A DNA stretch of 64,000 bases, taken from the NCBI GenBank assembly GCA_024362935.1, contig JANCRA010000001.1, forward strand, positions 52,239,501 through 52,303,500. The letters run 5' to 3'. Shown here one piece after another: positions 1 to 12,953 of this stretch (positions within the stretch are counted from its first letter, which is position 1; each line of letters opens with the position of its first letter). Source of the stretch: Setophaga petechia (lineage: Eukaryota; Chordata; Aves; Passeriformes; Parulidae). The notes beneath the pieces are model-generated. The model did not search any database, had not been told where the DNA came from, and was given only the letters and a program-made list of their open reading frames with translations. The translations under genes were made by a program, and so were the position numbers.

Positions 1-3000
1 CTGCCTGGCTTTGAAGTCCCCACCCAGAAGAGGACCCAGTGACCAAGGGCTGGAGGAAATCAGCCTTCCATCATATTTTTACCTGCAAATGAGAGACCAC
101 AGCTGAGGCCAAGTCCTGGTTCCAGCAGCCAGCCAGAGACCTATGGGTTACTGCAACTGGATGCATTTCTGCTATGCTCACCTGCAAGAGCTATAGACCC
201 ACCTAACAAGTGGTGTCTTCCTTGTAATGTGTTATACCTCTCTCTGGATTGGGGGAAAAATAAGGTAGGACAAAAAAAAAACAGCTTTTGCTGAAAGAAG
301 CATGAGTATGCATCCTCCAAGGTCTGCCATGTGCACACATGCCTCCCCCACAAAATAATTTGTTAATTATGCATATTGCATGTGCCTTCCATGCCAAACG
401 ACATAATACACTAACAAAAAGTGTGCTACTGTTTAACCAGATTACATAATTTGTCTCGCTCCAGGAAAAGCACAAAACGCTACCTGCTTTACATTTAGTT
501 TAAACCCAAAGCTCTGTGGTTTTAAGTCACACTGTTACTTAGTAATACCAAAAAACTATAAAACCCCCACAGAATCTACAATTTTATTCTAGCATAACAT
601 GCACCTGTTTTTATGCTTTACTTGACACACAGGTGGATTAAGAAATTATTCTTGTCAGGTTGGTGTTGTTCACTACGTACAGTTCCCAGAAGCACTGGCT
701 GAGAATGTTCTGAAAAAAAACTTGTTCTTTCATCAGAAAATGGTGATCTGTCAAAACTAAATCTGTTCATGAGAAGAAGGGAAATTCTGAGAAGTCTTTT
801 TGGAAGAAGGAAAATGCATGCAAAACAAAAACTTCAAATTGTCAGAATGCCCGATTTAAACATCTTTTCAATAAAGAGATTAAACTAATCCAAAATGCTT
901 TTACATTTTCAAGTGCTTATTTTTTATCAACTTTGAAAAAAGTTCAAATTAAAATACAGTGCTTCCAAATGTTGGAAATCCAGTATTTTCACTGCAGAGT
1001 TCTCATGCCCTTTTCCCCACTCCCAAATTATGCACTGATTATATTGGAGACAATAACATTCCAGTCAGGATGGGAAAATTTTCCTCTGTTTTCCCCTCAA
1101 AATTATTTTGGCATGATCAAAAAAGCCTCTGGCTTTTCTTAGCAGATAGGGAATCTGTACTGTCACAGTGATGCACACAGCCACACTCTACTGAGTTCCT
1201 TTAGGATTAGGATTTTATGGAACAAACCATCTCTAATGAATGTTAAAGATGAGAAACAGGAGATGGTGTAAGAAAAACAGCCATGTTTGTCATAAATTTC
1301 AATTTCTTTGAGAACATCAGGAAAAAAAGATCCCACTGCCTATACCAAAATCTTGCCACAAATCGTACATTTTAGAACTCTGCTGAGGCATAGGAAGACA
1401 GAATCCAATTTCTGTTTCTGGTGAGCGTAACCTCTGAAAACAACTGCAACAAAACAAAAATCTGGTCTCAGGTGAAGCCATTACAGCTACAAAACCATCA
1501 AAACCTTTTTCCTGTGAGCTAAAATTACCACTGCCATTTTTATCCCATGCTCCTGACGTTCAAGACATCTGAAAAAAAAAAACAACTTCCTTTCCAGCTC
1601 CTGTCAAACACTGACTCAACAGGGAAAATCTGAAATGCAAGCACCTACCTGATCATTATCCATCAAAACCATATGGAGAAAAGACAGCACTACCAGGAGA
1701 TCTTGCAGAAGTTTCTTCTCTTACTTGAATGTTTGGGGTTTTTTTTTTCCATGTCAAATAGTTTAAATATTATTTTGGGGCCTTGCCTAGTTGGATAATT
1801 GTGAGATAGGGTACACCATAAAAATCACCATTCAAAAAGCTGCCAGTTTGGGGAGCATGAATTATCAGAACCATGGTGATCATCACACCCTTTAAATCCT
1901 GGTCACAGCTGGATTTATGACAGCCATAGTAACAACCCACTGTGTTGTTTCTAAAATAAGAAGGTGAGAGGCAGCAAAAGCAGAGCTGATGGGGAGTACC
2001 TGATGACCAGTTTCTGCAGGTGACCTTTGGGGTCACAGCGGGCTGTGACATGGGAGCTGGCCCCTGAGAGTGACAGCAGAGGGCAATTCCAGCAGGTCAC
2101 TGCTGCTGAGCACCCAATTGTGCCTTGAAAACCTGAGTCCTGGGTTATTATTGTTACCACTGATAAACTGCCCCCACAGCCATTATTGCTTTTATGATGG
2201 GTTTGAAGATACAGTCAGTGCTACTTATGTGATGAGCATCGTGTTAAAGATGTTTTTAATAAATGCATGGCTTGATATTCCTGCTCCTTACCTCCCTTTT
2301 GGCTCAGCCACATCCCCTCCAGCTCTGAGACTAGTGTGAATCTCCAATGCCAGCTGTGCTAAAGCATTCAGTTTGAGCTGACTCCACTGCAGAGTCTCCC
2401 ACCTTCCACAGGGAGAAAGTTTCAATCCCATCTGGGAAATGAGATCACCTACTACTTCAAGCTTTGCCTCATATTTTTGCAATGCCCTCACTGCTTTGTA
2501 CTTGGCCTGGGGCTAAGTCCAGACTGTCAGCTGAGCATAGAGCAGAAAACTGAAAACTCATGTTTTTATTAACAGCAACCTGTTAACTAATCAACACCAT
2601 GAAATAAAAAAAGCAAAAGGATTCCAAACTTTATTCAAGACTTACTTGGCATGTAAAATTACCTGAAGCACAAATGTCAGTTAATATAAGTATATCCTGG
2701 CTGCCACTTGTGGAAAGGTAGATAAGGCTTAAAGGTCCTCTTAATGTCATTATCCCCAAAACCTGCATGTCTCCAGAGCCACCTGCAATTTCAGTTCTTT
2801 AACCAACATTGTGCAATGGCTGCAGCAAAAGCCTGCAAGTGTGATTCAACTCTGACAAGCAGCTTGGGTTTGTTTGCTTGTTAAAAAAAATGAAGAAAAA
2901 GAAAAGGCATGTCAGGGCTCCAATTTTATTATCTCTGTAATTTCCTCATTAAATGTGCATGGCATATATACACAAAGTCTGCAGGTTTTCAGGGTTCTTT

Positions 3001-3093
3001 CACAAAACAAAAACAGAAAACAATGCCTCACTGCCAGTCTCCCGAAAAAAATGAGCCTGTAATGTGAAATTCAGGGCAGGATACATCTCTCTG

Positions 3094-3123
3094 GGGTTTT
3101 TTTTTGTTTGTTTGGGTTTTTTT
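3094..3123. repeat. T/G low-complexity tract
   Basis: Runs of T interrupted by G and GGG; the complement is an A-rich strand with C interruptions. It resembles, in opposite orientation, the A/C-rich tracts at 9907, 11203, 25775, 28439 and 37103. Simple sequence with no coding content. Confidence 0.75.
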
Positions 3124-3702
3124 GCATGTTATTCTAAGTAATAGTTCTTTGGGCAAATAAAGCAGTTGTTGCTGCACAATTTCATGACATTTACCTGAGC
3201 TGCACAAGTGTAACTATCCACACCCAAAAAAATTTAATAAGCCATGTTTTCTACAATGGAGAAGATAAACAACCACCTTCCCTCGTTCTCATTTACTAAA
3301 AGGAATTTTTGAGGTATAAATACACCAATAATTTTGTTACCAGAAAGGTAATGCTGCTGCAGGTAAACCATCAAAAAGAGCATTTCTGTTCCACAGATTC
3401 CTGAGCAACCAAATTTTGCAGTCTGTTTAAAGATGGGCAATGGATGCCATGGATATATTTTCTTCCTTGCTACCTCTGGAGGCAGAGCCCACCACCTCTG
3501 TCACTGACTGACTACTGAGCTGGAAGAAAACATTTGCATGTACCTCTGCTATAACATTGGCATCACAGCAATACCCAAACCCATGCACAGTTTAGAGACA
3601 GTAGTTTTTAAAGTTTATGCTCTGTTGAACAACAAACACAGATACCCACAAAATGAAGTGTCTAGTTCCTTTTCTGGATCTAGCTGTAGCTCCCTAAGAA
3701 TG

Positions 3703-3716
3703 CCTGCCCGGGCAGG
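3703..3716. repeat. Perfect 14-bp GC palindrome
   Basis: The sequence CCTGCCCGGGCAGG reads the same on both strands and contains a central CCCGGG. It stands out because its surroundings are AT-leaning and CpG-poor. It may be chance or a dimeric factor site; nothing next to it decides between these. Confidence 0.5.
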
Positions 3717-6700
3717 AGCTGTGTGCCTGATCAGTAGGCAGCGCATATTGCCTGTGCACAGCTCCCCTTGTGCTAAGGGACTGCAGCTGAAAAAACCTGA
3801 TACATGCAGAGAGTCTCCCTCCTTCCAGGCGATGTGCCCAGCATCCCTAAACGCCCTCTCCAGCAGTGCAAGCTCCAGACAGAGCAATGCTGGCACTCAC
3901 ATTACCATACCCAGCAGTAACTATCCGAGCCCAGGAACTTTTCAACACGCTACCCCCTCCTCTTGCCCCAAGCACACCTATAAAATGTTACATTCCCAAG
4001 TCGAGCCCAAATGCCTACCCAATTAATGGAGCTGTCATTTATCTCAATGCTTTTGACATTACTATGGGACTTCAGCATCCTGCCAATGATATAATGCCAA
4101 TAGGATCAGATCTTGTTAGGCAGGGATGCAAGGAGCACCGTTTCATGATTTTTTTAAATGACCTTCAGTATTCCCCCATATCCTGGCTGTGTCATCAAAC
4201 TATAAAAAAAACAAAGTTTCAACAAAGGCAGAGCTGTTCTTTTCACATTACTATCACTACAGCTGCATTGCCATAAACATCCAGGGCACCCTTTCCAAGC
4301 AAATAAAGGTGACACAGATGGATGTCCCAGAGAACTTAATTCCTGACATATCTTGAGACAAAGAGCCACAGTTCAAGCATTCGAGGGCAAGGGGTCACCC
4401 TGGAGACAAGGAAAGAAACGGACAGAAAAGGTAGAGAGAAAAAAAGAAGCTATCCAAGGGTTTTTTGCACAAAAGGCAGCTGGAAAGAGGAGGGGAGTAG
4501 GTAAGGAAGAAGAAAGAAATGTTTCAGTGACATATAAAGCAGGAGGAAATAAGAATCTCTACCAAAATGTGGGAAGAAAGAGAAAGCCAGAGCAGAGACT
4601 GATGAGAATAAGCAACTGTTGTGGAGAGCATCCTCATGTGTCTTGCTCAAAATGTCAAGACAATCTCAGTGCATCCATGGCACATTTAACTCCTGGCACA
4701 GAGGGTTTGCAGCGACCTTGAGTGGGGAGACCTGCTAAAAAGACCATGAGCTTCTTACATTTAGAAAAGTATTTTAGAAACAATAGAAACAAAGTCCACT
4801 ACATTCCCCTTCTGGTTGTTAATTCCAAGCCTCATTCCTGCAGCTCTTTCTTTACCAAATTATTTACTAAGTGCATTAACATAAATGGAAGGGGAAGATT
4901 TATTTTTAATTAAAAAAAGAGGGAAAGAGACCTAAGCACATTGTTAATATTGCCGATGCTTTTCATGACTCCATTAAAAAATAAATTTTAAGATTCACCT
5001 TTAGTAGCTATTGTAATAGAGCTATTTTTCATTGACTCAGTGAAATTCCTTTCACATTCCTTTTATTAGGAAAATTAAATGTAAAAGCACATCCGATTTT
5101 TTTCTAGAGCAGATACTTCCTTGAATAAGGAAGCAAAACAACTAAATTATTTATCTGCCATGTATAGGAAGAGTGAAAAGAAAATTAAATCATTAGCTTT
5201 CTTCAAAACAGGAAAAGAAAGACATTTCTCATGCAATAGCTGTTTCTTCAGTTATGAACGTTGTACCAATTGCAATCCAAAGTACACAGCAAGTTTCTAG
5301 GAGAATAGAAGGCATTTTCTGGAATTTCAGAATTCAACTTCTCTGCCTCCCAGGTCTTCTTCCCCTGCCTAAGACATCCCAACAACTAACATCTCTCCAA
5401 CTCTTGGAGAGCATCAAATCTCCAGGATCCTTAGTCCTGAGGGATGAGGTCAGAGCCAACCTACTAGTGAGGCCAACCTGCCTCCAAAGATCTGACCCAG
5501 CTATTAAAGTCAAAAGTTCCACACATCATGTTAAGGAAGCTAAGCCAGAGAGTACCAAAGAGATGCATTTTAACTCCCATTATCTCCCTTCAACCCTTGT
5601 GGCAGTCAAGAGAGGAGCAGACAAGGTGGGTGCACCGAAAAGCTAAAATAAACTGCGAATTTCTGAAGCTGCTTCCCAGTAATCCAGGCTTCCCAACATT
5701 CACCATGCATATAAAATGCTATTTCTACCTATTCAGAGTGCCACCATGTCACAAAGAGCCAAACAATGAACCCTAGGCTTTGAGCTAATCCAACACTCAC
5801 TGTACAAAGGAGTACTAAACTGTAAGCAACTGCAAAAACCTAGGCAGAATAAACACCTATTTTCCCCCTGAAGGAAGACTTGAGTAGCAAAAACAAAAGG
5901 CTATTACACTTTCAGATAAATGTACAAGGGATTACGTTTTCCTTATAAATATAAAACAGAATGAAAACATAATTTGTTTCAATGACAATAATTCAAATAA
6001 GCAAATTTAGAAATTCTGTTTCATTTGATACCCACGTCTACATTTCATTGCAACCTATTAAACACAGAAGGATAAAACCTTCTATTTTTCAAGGAAGTGA
6101 AGTGTGAAAACATTCAGGTTACATCTTAAAAAAAAAAAAAAACTTTCATATTAGTGCCTTCATTCATTTGGTGCTATCACCAACTCTCTCCTCCTCACAG
6201 CACCAGCAATTCAAACAATGACCCAAGACTTTGCAAGAGTGCATTAGCGGGTGTGCCAACACAGAAGACAGCAGGAGCTGTGCCCCAGGGAGAGAGATAG
6301 GATTCTGCTGACAAACCCAAAGGGTGACAGGTCCCCGCCTCATCAGAGAGTGTCCCTTGGCTGGAGGGCTGCCAGACCAGCCCTAGAGACACGACCCAGG
6401 CCACCAGTTGCTCTCCAGATCATCTTTCCTGATCTCCTTTGGGGATTTTGGTTCAGTGCCACTCAATGTAGTGTCAATTGTCACACTGAGGTCTCAGAAC
6501 AGCTGTCAATCAACAGCTGCAGGGCACAGCTCACCCAGGCAGAGCAGAGCAAAGCAGGGCTGCTCTGGATACCACTGCTCATGCACAGGGTTGGAGTAAA
6601 AACCAAGGATTTGCAGCCCTGACACACTTCTGCCAGCAAACTGAACAATGACAGGACACTGCCACAAAGACCAGCACATGATCATCCACACACAAACTGA

Positions 6701-7950
6701 TATCCTCACATGGGTTTCAGCAACAACTTCCTGCCAGCTTCTAGGTAAGGCAAAGAGCTTAGGACAAACCAAGGACCATGTCCTGTAAGTTAACTGGGGA
6801 CAGCCACCCTGTTCTTCCTAAGAACAGCCTGGCCACACCATCCACCTGAGAGCTAGAGAAAGTACTAGTACAGTCAAACAGGAGTAAGGGCTCCTGTCAC
6901 CACAGTTCATTTCCTGAGCAAAGTGTGCATTTGACTCCCACTGCTGTCCCTGAAACATTGCCAAACGTTTGGACACTACCATGGGAAAGGCAATGTTAAG
7001 ACCCCAAAGTACAGAATTTTGCTGTTCTCAAAATAATGGTGATCTGATCACTCCTGCCCAAGAATGAACAAGTAAGCAATTTCTACAAGTAAAGGATATA
7101 AGAAGCTGAAGACCGTTCTCAGAGCAGGCAGACAAGCTAAAGCAGCCTTAAAGACTAGACCAGCCAGGCACTCAGAGCATTTATATTCTGTTTATACAAG
7201 GCAACTATTTTCAGCAGGACTCATTATTTAAAATCCTTCACACACCCCCATGCAATGCAGCAAGAAAGGTTAAGGTTTCATTCCCCTGGTGAATTCTCAA
7301 CGTAATTTGACAAGGGTAAAGCACTGTTCTTGTTCATCAGGTTAAATACAGACCCTGTCACATCACTGGAGGTGCTGTGGACATCAGGCTCTCCTACAGT
7401 CCACCACACATTTTTGACATTATGTCCCTGTGTGTTCATGTTTCTTGCAAGTGATGGTTTGCAACAGCTTTTATAAAATGGCAACAGAGCTGATTTTGTC
7501 TCTGCTTCCCCAAGCACAAACTATACCCACTTCCCTCATTGCATGCAGATATAATATGACCCAGAGCAATACCTCAAAAATTTGGAATAATGGCTGTAAT
7601 CCTCAGAGTTTGAGGAGGACTGTGAGATTTGAGCTGCCCAGAGCTCCCATAAAAGTAATCTAGCAATGAGACTACTCTGCTTCTGGCAAAGGATGCTTTA
7701 TAGCATCTCAAAGGGCTGAGGTGTACAAGGTTTCTTGTATCCATAACTCATGTGATCTGTCTTGTCTAAATCAGTAAGCAAAATCAAATCAGACCAAATC
7801 ATGCACTGTAAGTGTAAGAGGCAAACAGAGCCCTTCATCTCACATAATGCAACAGCAGTGCATAAAGAGCAGGCGTGCTAGTGCAGCCTTTTAAAACACA
7901 TTTTCACCCTGCACAGAAGCCACAGGTTGGGAACACATCACCAAGGGCTC

Positions 7951-7970
7951 ATTTCTGCAGATTTCTGCAG
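7951..7970 (+). repeat. Two perfect 10-bp tandem copies
   Basis: ATTTCTGCAG occurs twice head to tail with no mismatch, most likely a small replication-slippage duplication. Each copy contains CTGCAG. Confidence 0.8.
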
Positions 7971-9906
7971 CATGCCATGGGGAAAGCATGTATGATGGTC
8001 TGATTTCTTCCTGCCCCCCTAAGCACATATCTCTATGGGTAAGCCTCCTGTACAGCCCCCAAATGTGCTGGGAAAAACATCAACAAGGAGATCAAAGATT
8101 AGCACAGAGTCAGATCCTCATCCCAAAATTTCAGCCTCTCCTGACTGCCCTTTGCTTTTCTGAGTCAGGTTACACAGCAAAGCCCTTGTGAGCTTGCAAA
8201 AGAGGAGGCAAGCCCTGCTCAGGCAGGGTGAGCCCCTCTGTACTTGAAGTGGGAGCAGCAAAAACAATACAGACAGACATAAACAAGGCTGCATCTTCAG
8301 ACAGCAGCAGAAAATTTGAGATTTTCAAATAGAGAGGTGGAAAAAAAAAATCTCATCAAGAATACATCAAGACCCAAATGAGTGTGTATGGGCAACTTCA
8401 GTCTGGCAATTACCCTGGAAGAGCACAGTGTCCAGTCACCAAAACCACAGTCACATCAGCTGTCTGCTGTCACAGTTCCTTCGTTCCCAACACTGGCTGA
8501 CCCAACAGAGATAGAGCTCAGTTGGGCCCTGCTACACACACAGTGACTGCCCCTCCCCAAAACTGCAGGCACACAATCCGGTCTGATGAGGTCCTGGGAA
8601 AACACACAGTACGTCAAGGGCTTCAAGGGCTTGCCACCTTGTTACTTAGTATAGGGAGATGCAGGCCATGTGTGTTTCTGAACAGTCATTCACGTGTGAT
8701 TTTAGTAAATGTGTATGACCCTCCACAATAATAACCACAATCAGTGGTGGCGTTGATGTTAATTACCTAAGTTTAGCTACAAAACATAATGAGATGATGT
8801 GATTCTATTTTCAGACAGTTTTACCCTGAACATTAAACATTATTCAGTTTATTAAAAAAAAAATCAGTTTAGCACAGTCATCTTAAGGGACTTGGCATGT
8901 TTTAATCATCAGTTTTAATGAGGCTAAAAAGTAAAGTATAAATCAAGGCCCTTTCTGAGGCACTTTCAAAATGCACCAAAAAGGTTCCATTCTTTATTTG
9001 ACTGAAGTGCACATTATGTTAAAGTGTTAATGAGAACAAACAAGAGTAACTGAAATCAGTCTCCTGCTAATTTTCATAATTTGTAGTAGAACACTTTTCT
9101 AATTAATAATAGACTTCTAGAGACATCTATGTTGACAAATACACACAATCTGCACTCCTTTACCTTTCTGACATCTTTCCTTTGATGCTGATGTACAAGG
9201 TGCTTCCACACGTTCTTTTTCAACAAGCTGGTTAGCATTAAAAACCTGCATTTAAAAACCTCATTTTCCATGAGTCTTCTGATAGCATCTGACTGTCCCA
9301 CTGTTTGTGAGCTACAGATATTTAAAGACAGAGGAGGTTAGTAACACCAACACAATTCTATATTCAGATGCATGTTGAAACAAATGCACTTTGTAGGCAG
9401 CTGTACAACAGAATTTGGGTGAAATAATACATTAAAAGAAAAAGGATATTGTTATTCAGATGTGAACTTTTTTCTGTCTCTTAAGTGTACAGCTTAGATG
9501 TACTGCCCACATGCCAGGGGCTGTCACTTGACACAACAGTCCAAGTCACCCAAAGCTACATCTCGTGTATCATGTGGAAGAATGAATGCATTTGGTGCCC
9601 AGGGTCAGTGGAGAATATTGATCATACACTGCAGGCCAGTGACAGCGTTTGGGGCCTTCTCCTGCACTCCATACAACCTTCTGGCTAAGTCACTCTGGCC
9701 AAGCTTGTTTTATAATAGGTGTAGAAGAACATTTAGAAGTGAAATCTGGGCAAATCACGTCATAAAATATGCAACTGACAAAGATGAGGGGTCTGCATGC
9801 TTGGTCCCTCTTTGTAAGACACAAGCTGTTCTTGTGCTTGTAAAACCTGTCCTCCTGCACACACAAGCCTAAGCAATCAAGACTGAAAAATAATCTGCCT
9901 AGTAAG

Positions 9907-9992
9907 CAAAAAACAAAAAAAAAAAACAACCAAAAACCACCCCACAAAATACCCCAAACAAACAAACAAACAAACAAAAACAAAACAAAAAA
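9907..9992 (+). repeat. A/C-rich tract with (CAAA)n core
   Basis: A-runs separated by C or CC, ending in about five tandem CAAA units near 9956-9976. No retrotransposon body can be recognised directly upstream, so I do not call it a poly(A) tail. On the opposite strand it produces a spurious Phe/Leu/Trp-rich open frame that looks like a membrane protein but is only translated simple sequence. Confidence 0.8.
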
Positions 9993-11202
9993 CCCGCAAA
10001 CATTCCTGCCTGCCATTCATGTATATTTGATTCTAGCTACTGCCCAGTAATAATCTATTTATAGTCTTCTGGTGTGTAACTAGAGCTGATGAAAGAGTTG
10101 CCCTACAATTGCTACAATCACATGTTGTGCTCGCCTTTGCTCTAGCTCCCCAAAACCTGCTATACACTGACCAACAACAAATGGCATCAAACACTGGTAG
10201 GTGGAGGTGTTCCTTTACTAAACTACCCCATGATGTCAAATCAACTGAATGAATTTGAGCATTCCTTTAATTTCTTTCAAAACCTTGTAATCTCCTTCAA
10301 AGCTCATCACTTCTCCTGCTTGTTTCAGCCTGTTGAGCCCATTCACGTTTCTGCCAGCAGCCCCTCAAGGAGCAGCAAGAGTGACAAGCCAGCAAGAGGG
10401 AAGGAAAGGGGCTCACTGAAGAAGAATGAGAAGACAGCAATGCAGGAAAAGGCAAGGAGCAAGAAAAGTGACTGAAGACTTAAGAATTTTGTACACAACA
10501 GCCCAGTCAAACCAGCTCTGTAAGGAAGATTTTCCTACTATTTAACTGCATTCACTATCAACCTCACTTGTCCTTTACTGCCTAAACCATTACTCAATAA
10601 AACTCAGGTTAAAAAGATGCAGGCGGTGCCTCCAAGGAAGTCTCTCTCCAGGGACCACAGCCCTTCCCAGGTAACCCTCATTGTTATTCAGCTAATGAGT
10701 AGAGTGAATCTCACAAGAAGCAAACAGGAAACCACAACAACTGTGTGAGAGAGAACCTCATAGAACACCCATGTTTGTAGTCATCAAAGTCAAATTCTTA
10801 CTTGTTTTAGAGAGGCAACAACTTTAAATCACAATATCAAAAGGCTTCCTGCACTAAACTTGAGGGCAGTACAGATTTTTTTTTTTTATTTTTAAACACA
10901 AGTTGACAGTCTACGGTAATGACTTATTTCTACAAAGTGGATCTTTTAAGAAAAATGCTACATATCACAAGACATGCCAAAAAATATCCCAAGATATAAC
11001 TCAATGATGCCAAATTCAGTGATGAAGGAGATTATTTTTTTCTGCCTAACACAGTAATATATTGTGGTTTTTTTTTTTTTAAATCTAAATACTCTAGTCA
11101 CCTAAATGCAGTCCTGAAGTCATTGAGTATCTTCTGGAATCTTATTTTGAAATAATCCAGAAAAAATTAAGCTAAAACATTAACAAAATAAAATGCACAC
11201 TG

Positions 11203-11320
11203 AAAAAACCAACTAACCAACAAAAAAACACCCAAAAACAAACAAACAAAACAACGACAACAAAAACCCACACACAAAAAAAAAAGAAAAAAAACCTCAC
11301 AAAAAAACCCCAACCCTAAA
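11203..11320 (+). repeat. A/C-rich low-complexity tract
   Basis: About 120 bp made almost only of A-runs with single to quadruple C interruptions, including CAAA and CACA units. It has the same composition and orientation as the tracts at 9907, 25775, 28439 and 37103. No coding content. Confidence 0.8.
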
Positions 11321-11736
11321 AGGCAAAAATTAAACATTTCATTTCATTTGGACTCACAAGGAAATACAATTTAATCCAAGCTAGTTTTACTCAAGAGTTC
11401 TCCTCTGGTTAGAAGTTTCCCTTTTAGCTAGAAAATTGATCTCCCATCCCAAAATGACTGACAAGAAATCACATTTTCTTCTTATATTGCTCAAAATCTG
11501 GCCTGGCCATCAAATACTAAAACTCCATTTTTCACGTGCATTTTCTTTTTTCCATCCACCGAGGGCAAATGAAAGGTAAGAGGTTTCCAGGAGCCCTCAC
11601 AATGACAAAGAGTTTTCTTAACAAGCACATATTGAATGTCTCCACCAAAACTCCGACAGCAGCTGGCTCTGATGGGAAAAATCACGCTGCAGCAGAAAAA
11701 ATGTCAAACCTCAAAACAGAGGGGGTTTTTAATTAG

Positions 11737-11754
11737 TTTTTTTTTTTTTTTTTT
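11737..11754. repeat. T18 homopolymer run
   Basis: Eighteen consecutive T, among the longest pure homopolymers in the window, about 65 bp upstream of the perfect hairpin at 11820-11852. Its length is likely polymorphic. Confidence 0.85.
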
Positions 11755-11819
11755 ATTAAAATAATGAGTAAGGTGAATTATTCCTTGTGTGGATGGTTCC
11801 AGTGTTTTCACAGTGTCTC

Positions 11820-11852
11820 TAACATCAAGAGTTGCAGTAACTCTTGATGTTA
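11820..11852. repeat. Perfect 14-bp inverted repeat, 5-nt loop
   Basis: The left arm TAACATCAAGAGTT (11820-11833) is exactly complementary to the right arm AACTCTTGATGTTA (11839-11852), around the loop GCAGT. The arms are not GC-rich and no T-run follows, so it does not look like a bacterial terminator. The stem is shorter than a typical microRNA precursor, which has roughly 30 paired positions, and pairing stops at once outside the arms (C opposite C). Its function is unknown. Confidence 0.85.
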
Positions 11853-12573
11853 CTTATTTGCATCTTAACAGGGATCTGTGAGCATACACTATTGCTGACA
11901 GCAAACCTACCTACTGAATTAGCTGATCCAAAACTAGGGAAATACTACTTAATAAAAGCCTTTAAGAGAAGGACTTATTTAAATATTTTTCCTGGATTAT
12001 TTTTCTGGATATACCCAAAGAACATTCTCCATGGAAGTCAAAAAAGAGCAAGGAATAGCTTAGACCTTAGCAAGCTCCAGGATGCTGTGAACAAGGTCAT
12101 GCTTAGCAGATTTTATCTCAGCTCCTTGGGAAAGGGTATCTCCTGTACCATATGCCTCTCCCATCTCTAGTGATGCACACAGAGACCAGCTGTTGCTCCC
12201 ATTTAGACACCATTCTATTCACCAGGCAAAAAAAGCATCACCTAGAGCAAGGAATGATGCCAGCAGAATGTTATTTTGAAAATGACTGCCTCCTCAATTT
12301 ATCATCATCCAAGAGCAGCCAGAACAAGTAGGCAGTCCATTCTGAAAATAAATGGATTAATCAACAAAAAAATAAATCGTGAGGCCAGGTGAAAAGGGAG
12401 AGAAATTGCCAGGGCATCACAGTTTCACAGTTGCTGTTCTTTGCCTTCTCCACTACCTGGAGACCAAGAAGGGTCTCACAGGAAGCACAGCCTGATGTGT
12501 TCAGAAATCAGTCCTCACACAGAGGACAGGGCAGTGCCCATTACTGCTGATGATGTGCAGCATCTCCAGGGAT

Positions 12574-12601
12574 AGATTTACAGCATCAGATTTACAGCAT
12601 T
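12574..12601 (+). repeat. Two 14-bp tandem copies
   Basis: AGATTTACAGCATC is followed directly by AGATTTACAGCATT, differing only at the last base. This is probably a slippage duplication. Confidence 0.8.
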
Positions 12602-12940
12602 CTTTGTTTCCATCCTGCAGCTAAGCAACCTTTGGGAGGCACTGTAGTTGTAACCACAATTCTGAAAATTGATTGTATCACCACCACCACAAAGCAAATG
12701 GAATAGCAACACCTGACTGACAGGTACAGACACTGGCACTAGGAAGATTAAATGAAATGAAAAACTAGAAACTACCCAGCCTGCCAAGAAGTTGTGCTAG
12801 ATATTCCACAATTATCCAGCAAGCTGTCCCTGGCTCTTAAGTTTTTAGAGTACAACTGTGATAAAGTTAGAGTACCTCAGCACTGTGGGATATCTAGTCA
12901 GATTCAACACGCCAAAGACACTTTGGCAAGACAATTTCCC

Positions 12941-12953
12941 TTTTTTTTTTTTT
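12941..12953. repeat. T13 homopolymer run
   Basis: Thirteen consecutive T preceded by CCC. It resembles a polypyrimidine tract, but no AG acceptor followed by a plausible exon could be defended. Confidence 0.7.

Larger units (their letters stand above)
1..9905. other. Gene-free stretch, unique sequence
   Basis: No exon, RNA gene or transposon is recognisable here on either strand. Open frames are short, overlap on both strands, and lack any recognisable protein motif; the longest, at 3538-4026 (+, 162 codons), is serine-rich low-information sequence with an antisense open frame across it. Small items are a T/G tract at 3094-3123, a perfect 14-bp palindrome at 3703-3716, an AT-rich block at about 4870-5180, an A-run near 6127-6141, and a perfect 10-bp tandem duplication at 7951-7970. 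It reads as intergenic or intronic DNA. I am fairly sure no long exon is present, but a short exon could be missed by eye. Confidence 0.6.

Noticed and set aside
3538..4026. 162-codon serine-rich open frame
   Set aside because: Low-information composition, no motif, within chance length, and overlapped by an antisense open frame.
9690..10016. Hydrophobic 108-codon open frame on the minus strand
   Set aside because: Its Phe/Leu/Trp-rich part is the complement of the A/C-rich tract at 9907-9992.
11820..11852. Hairpin considered as a microRNA precursor or terminator
   Set aside because: The stem is too short for a microRNA precursor, pairing ends at the arms, and no T-run follows as in an intrinsic terminator.
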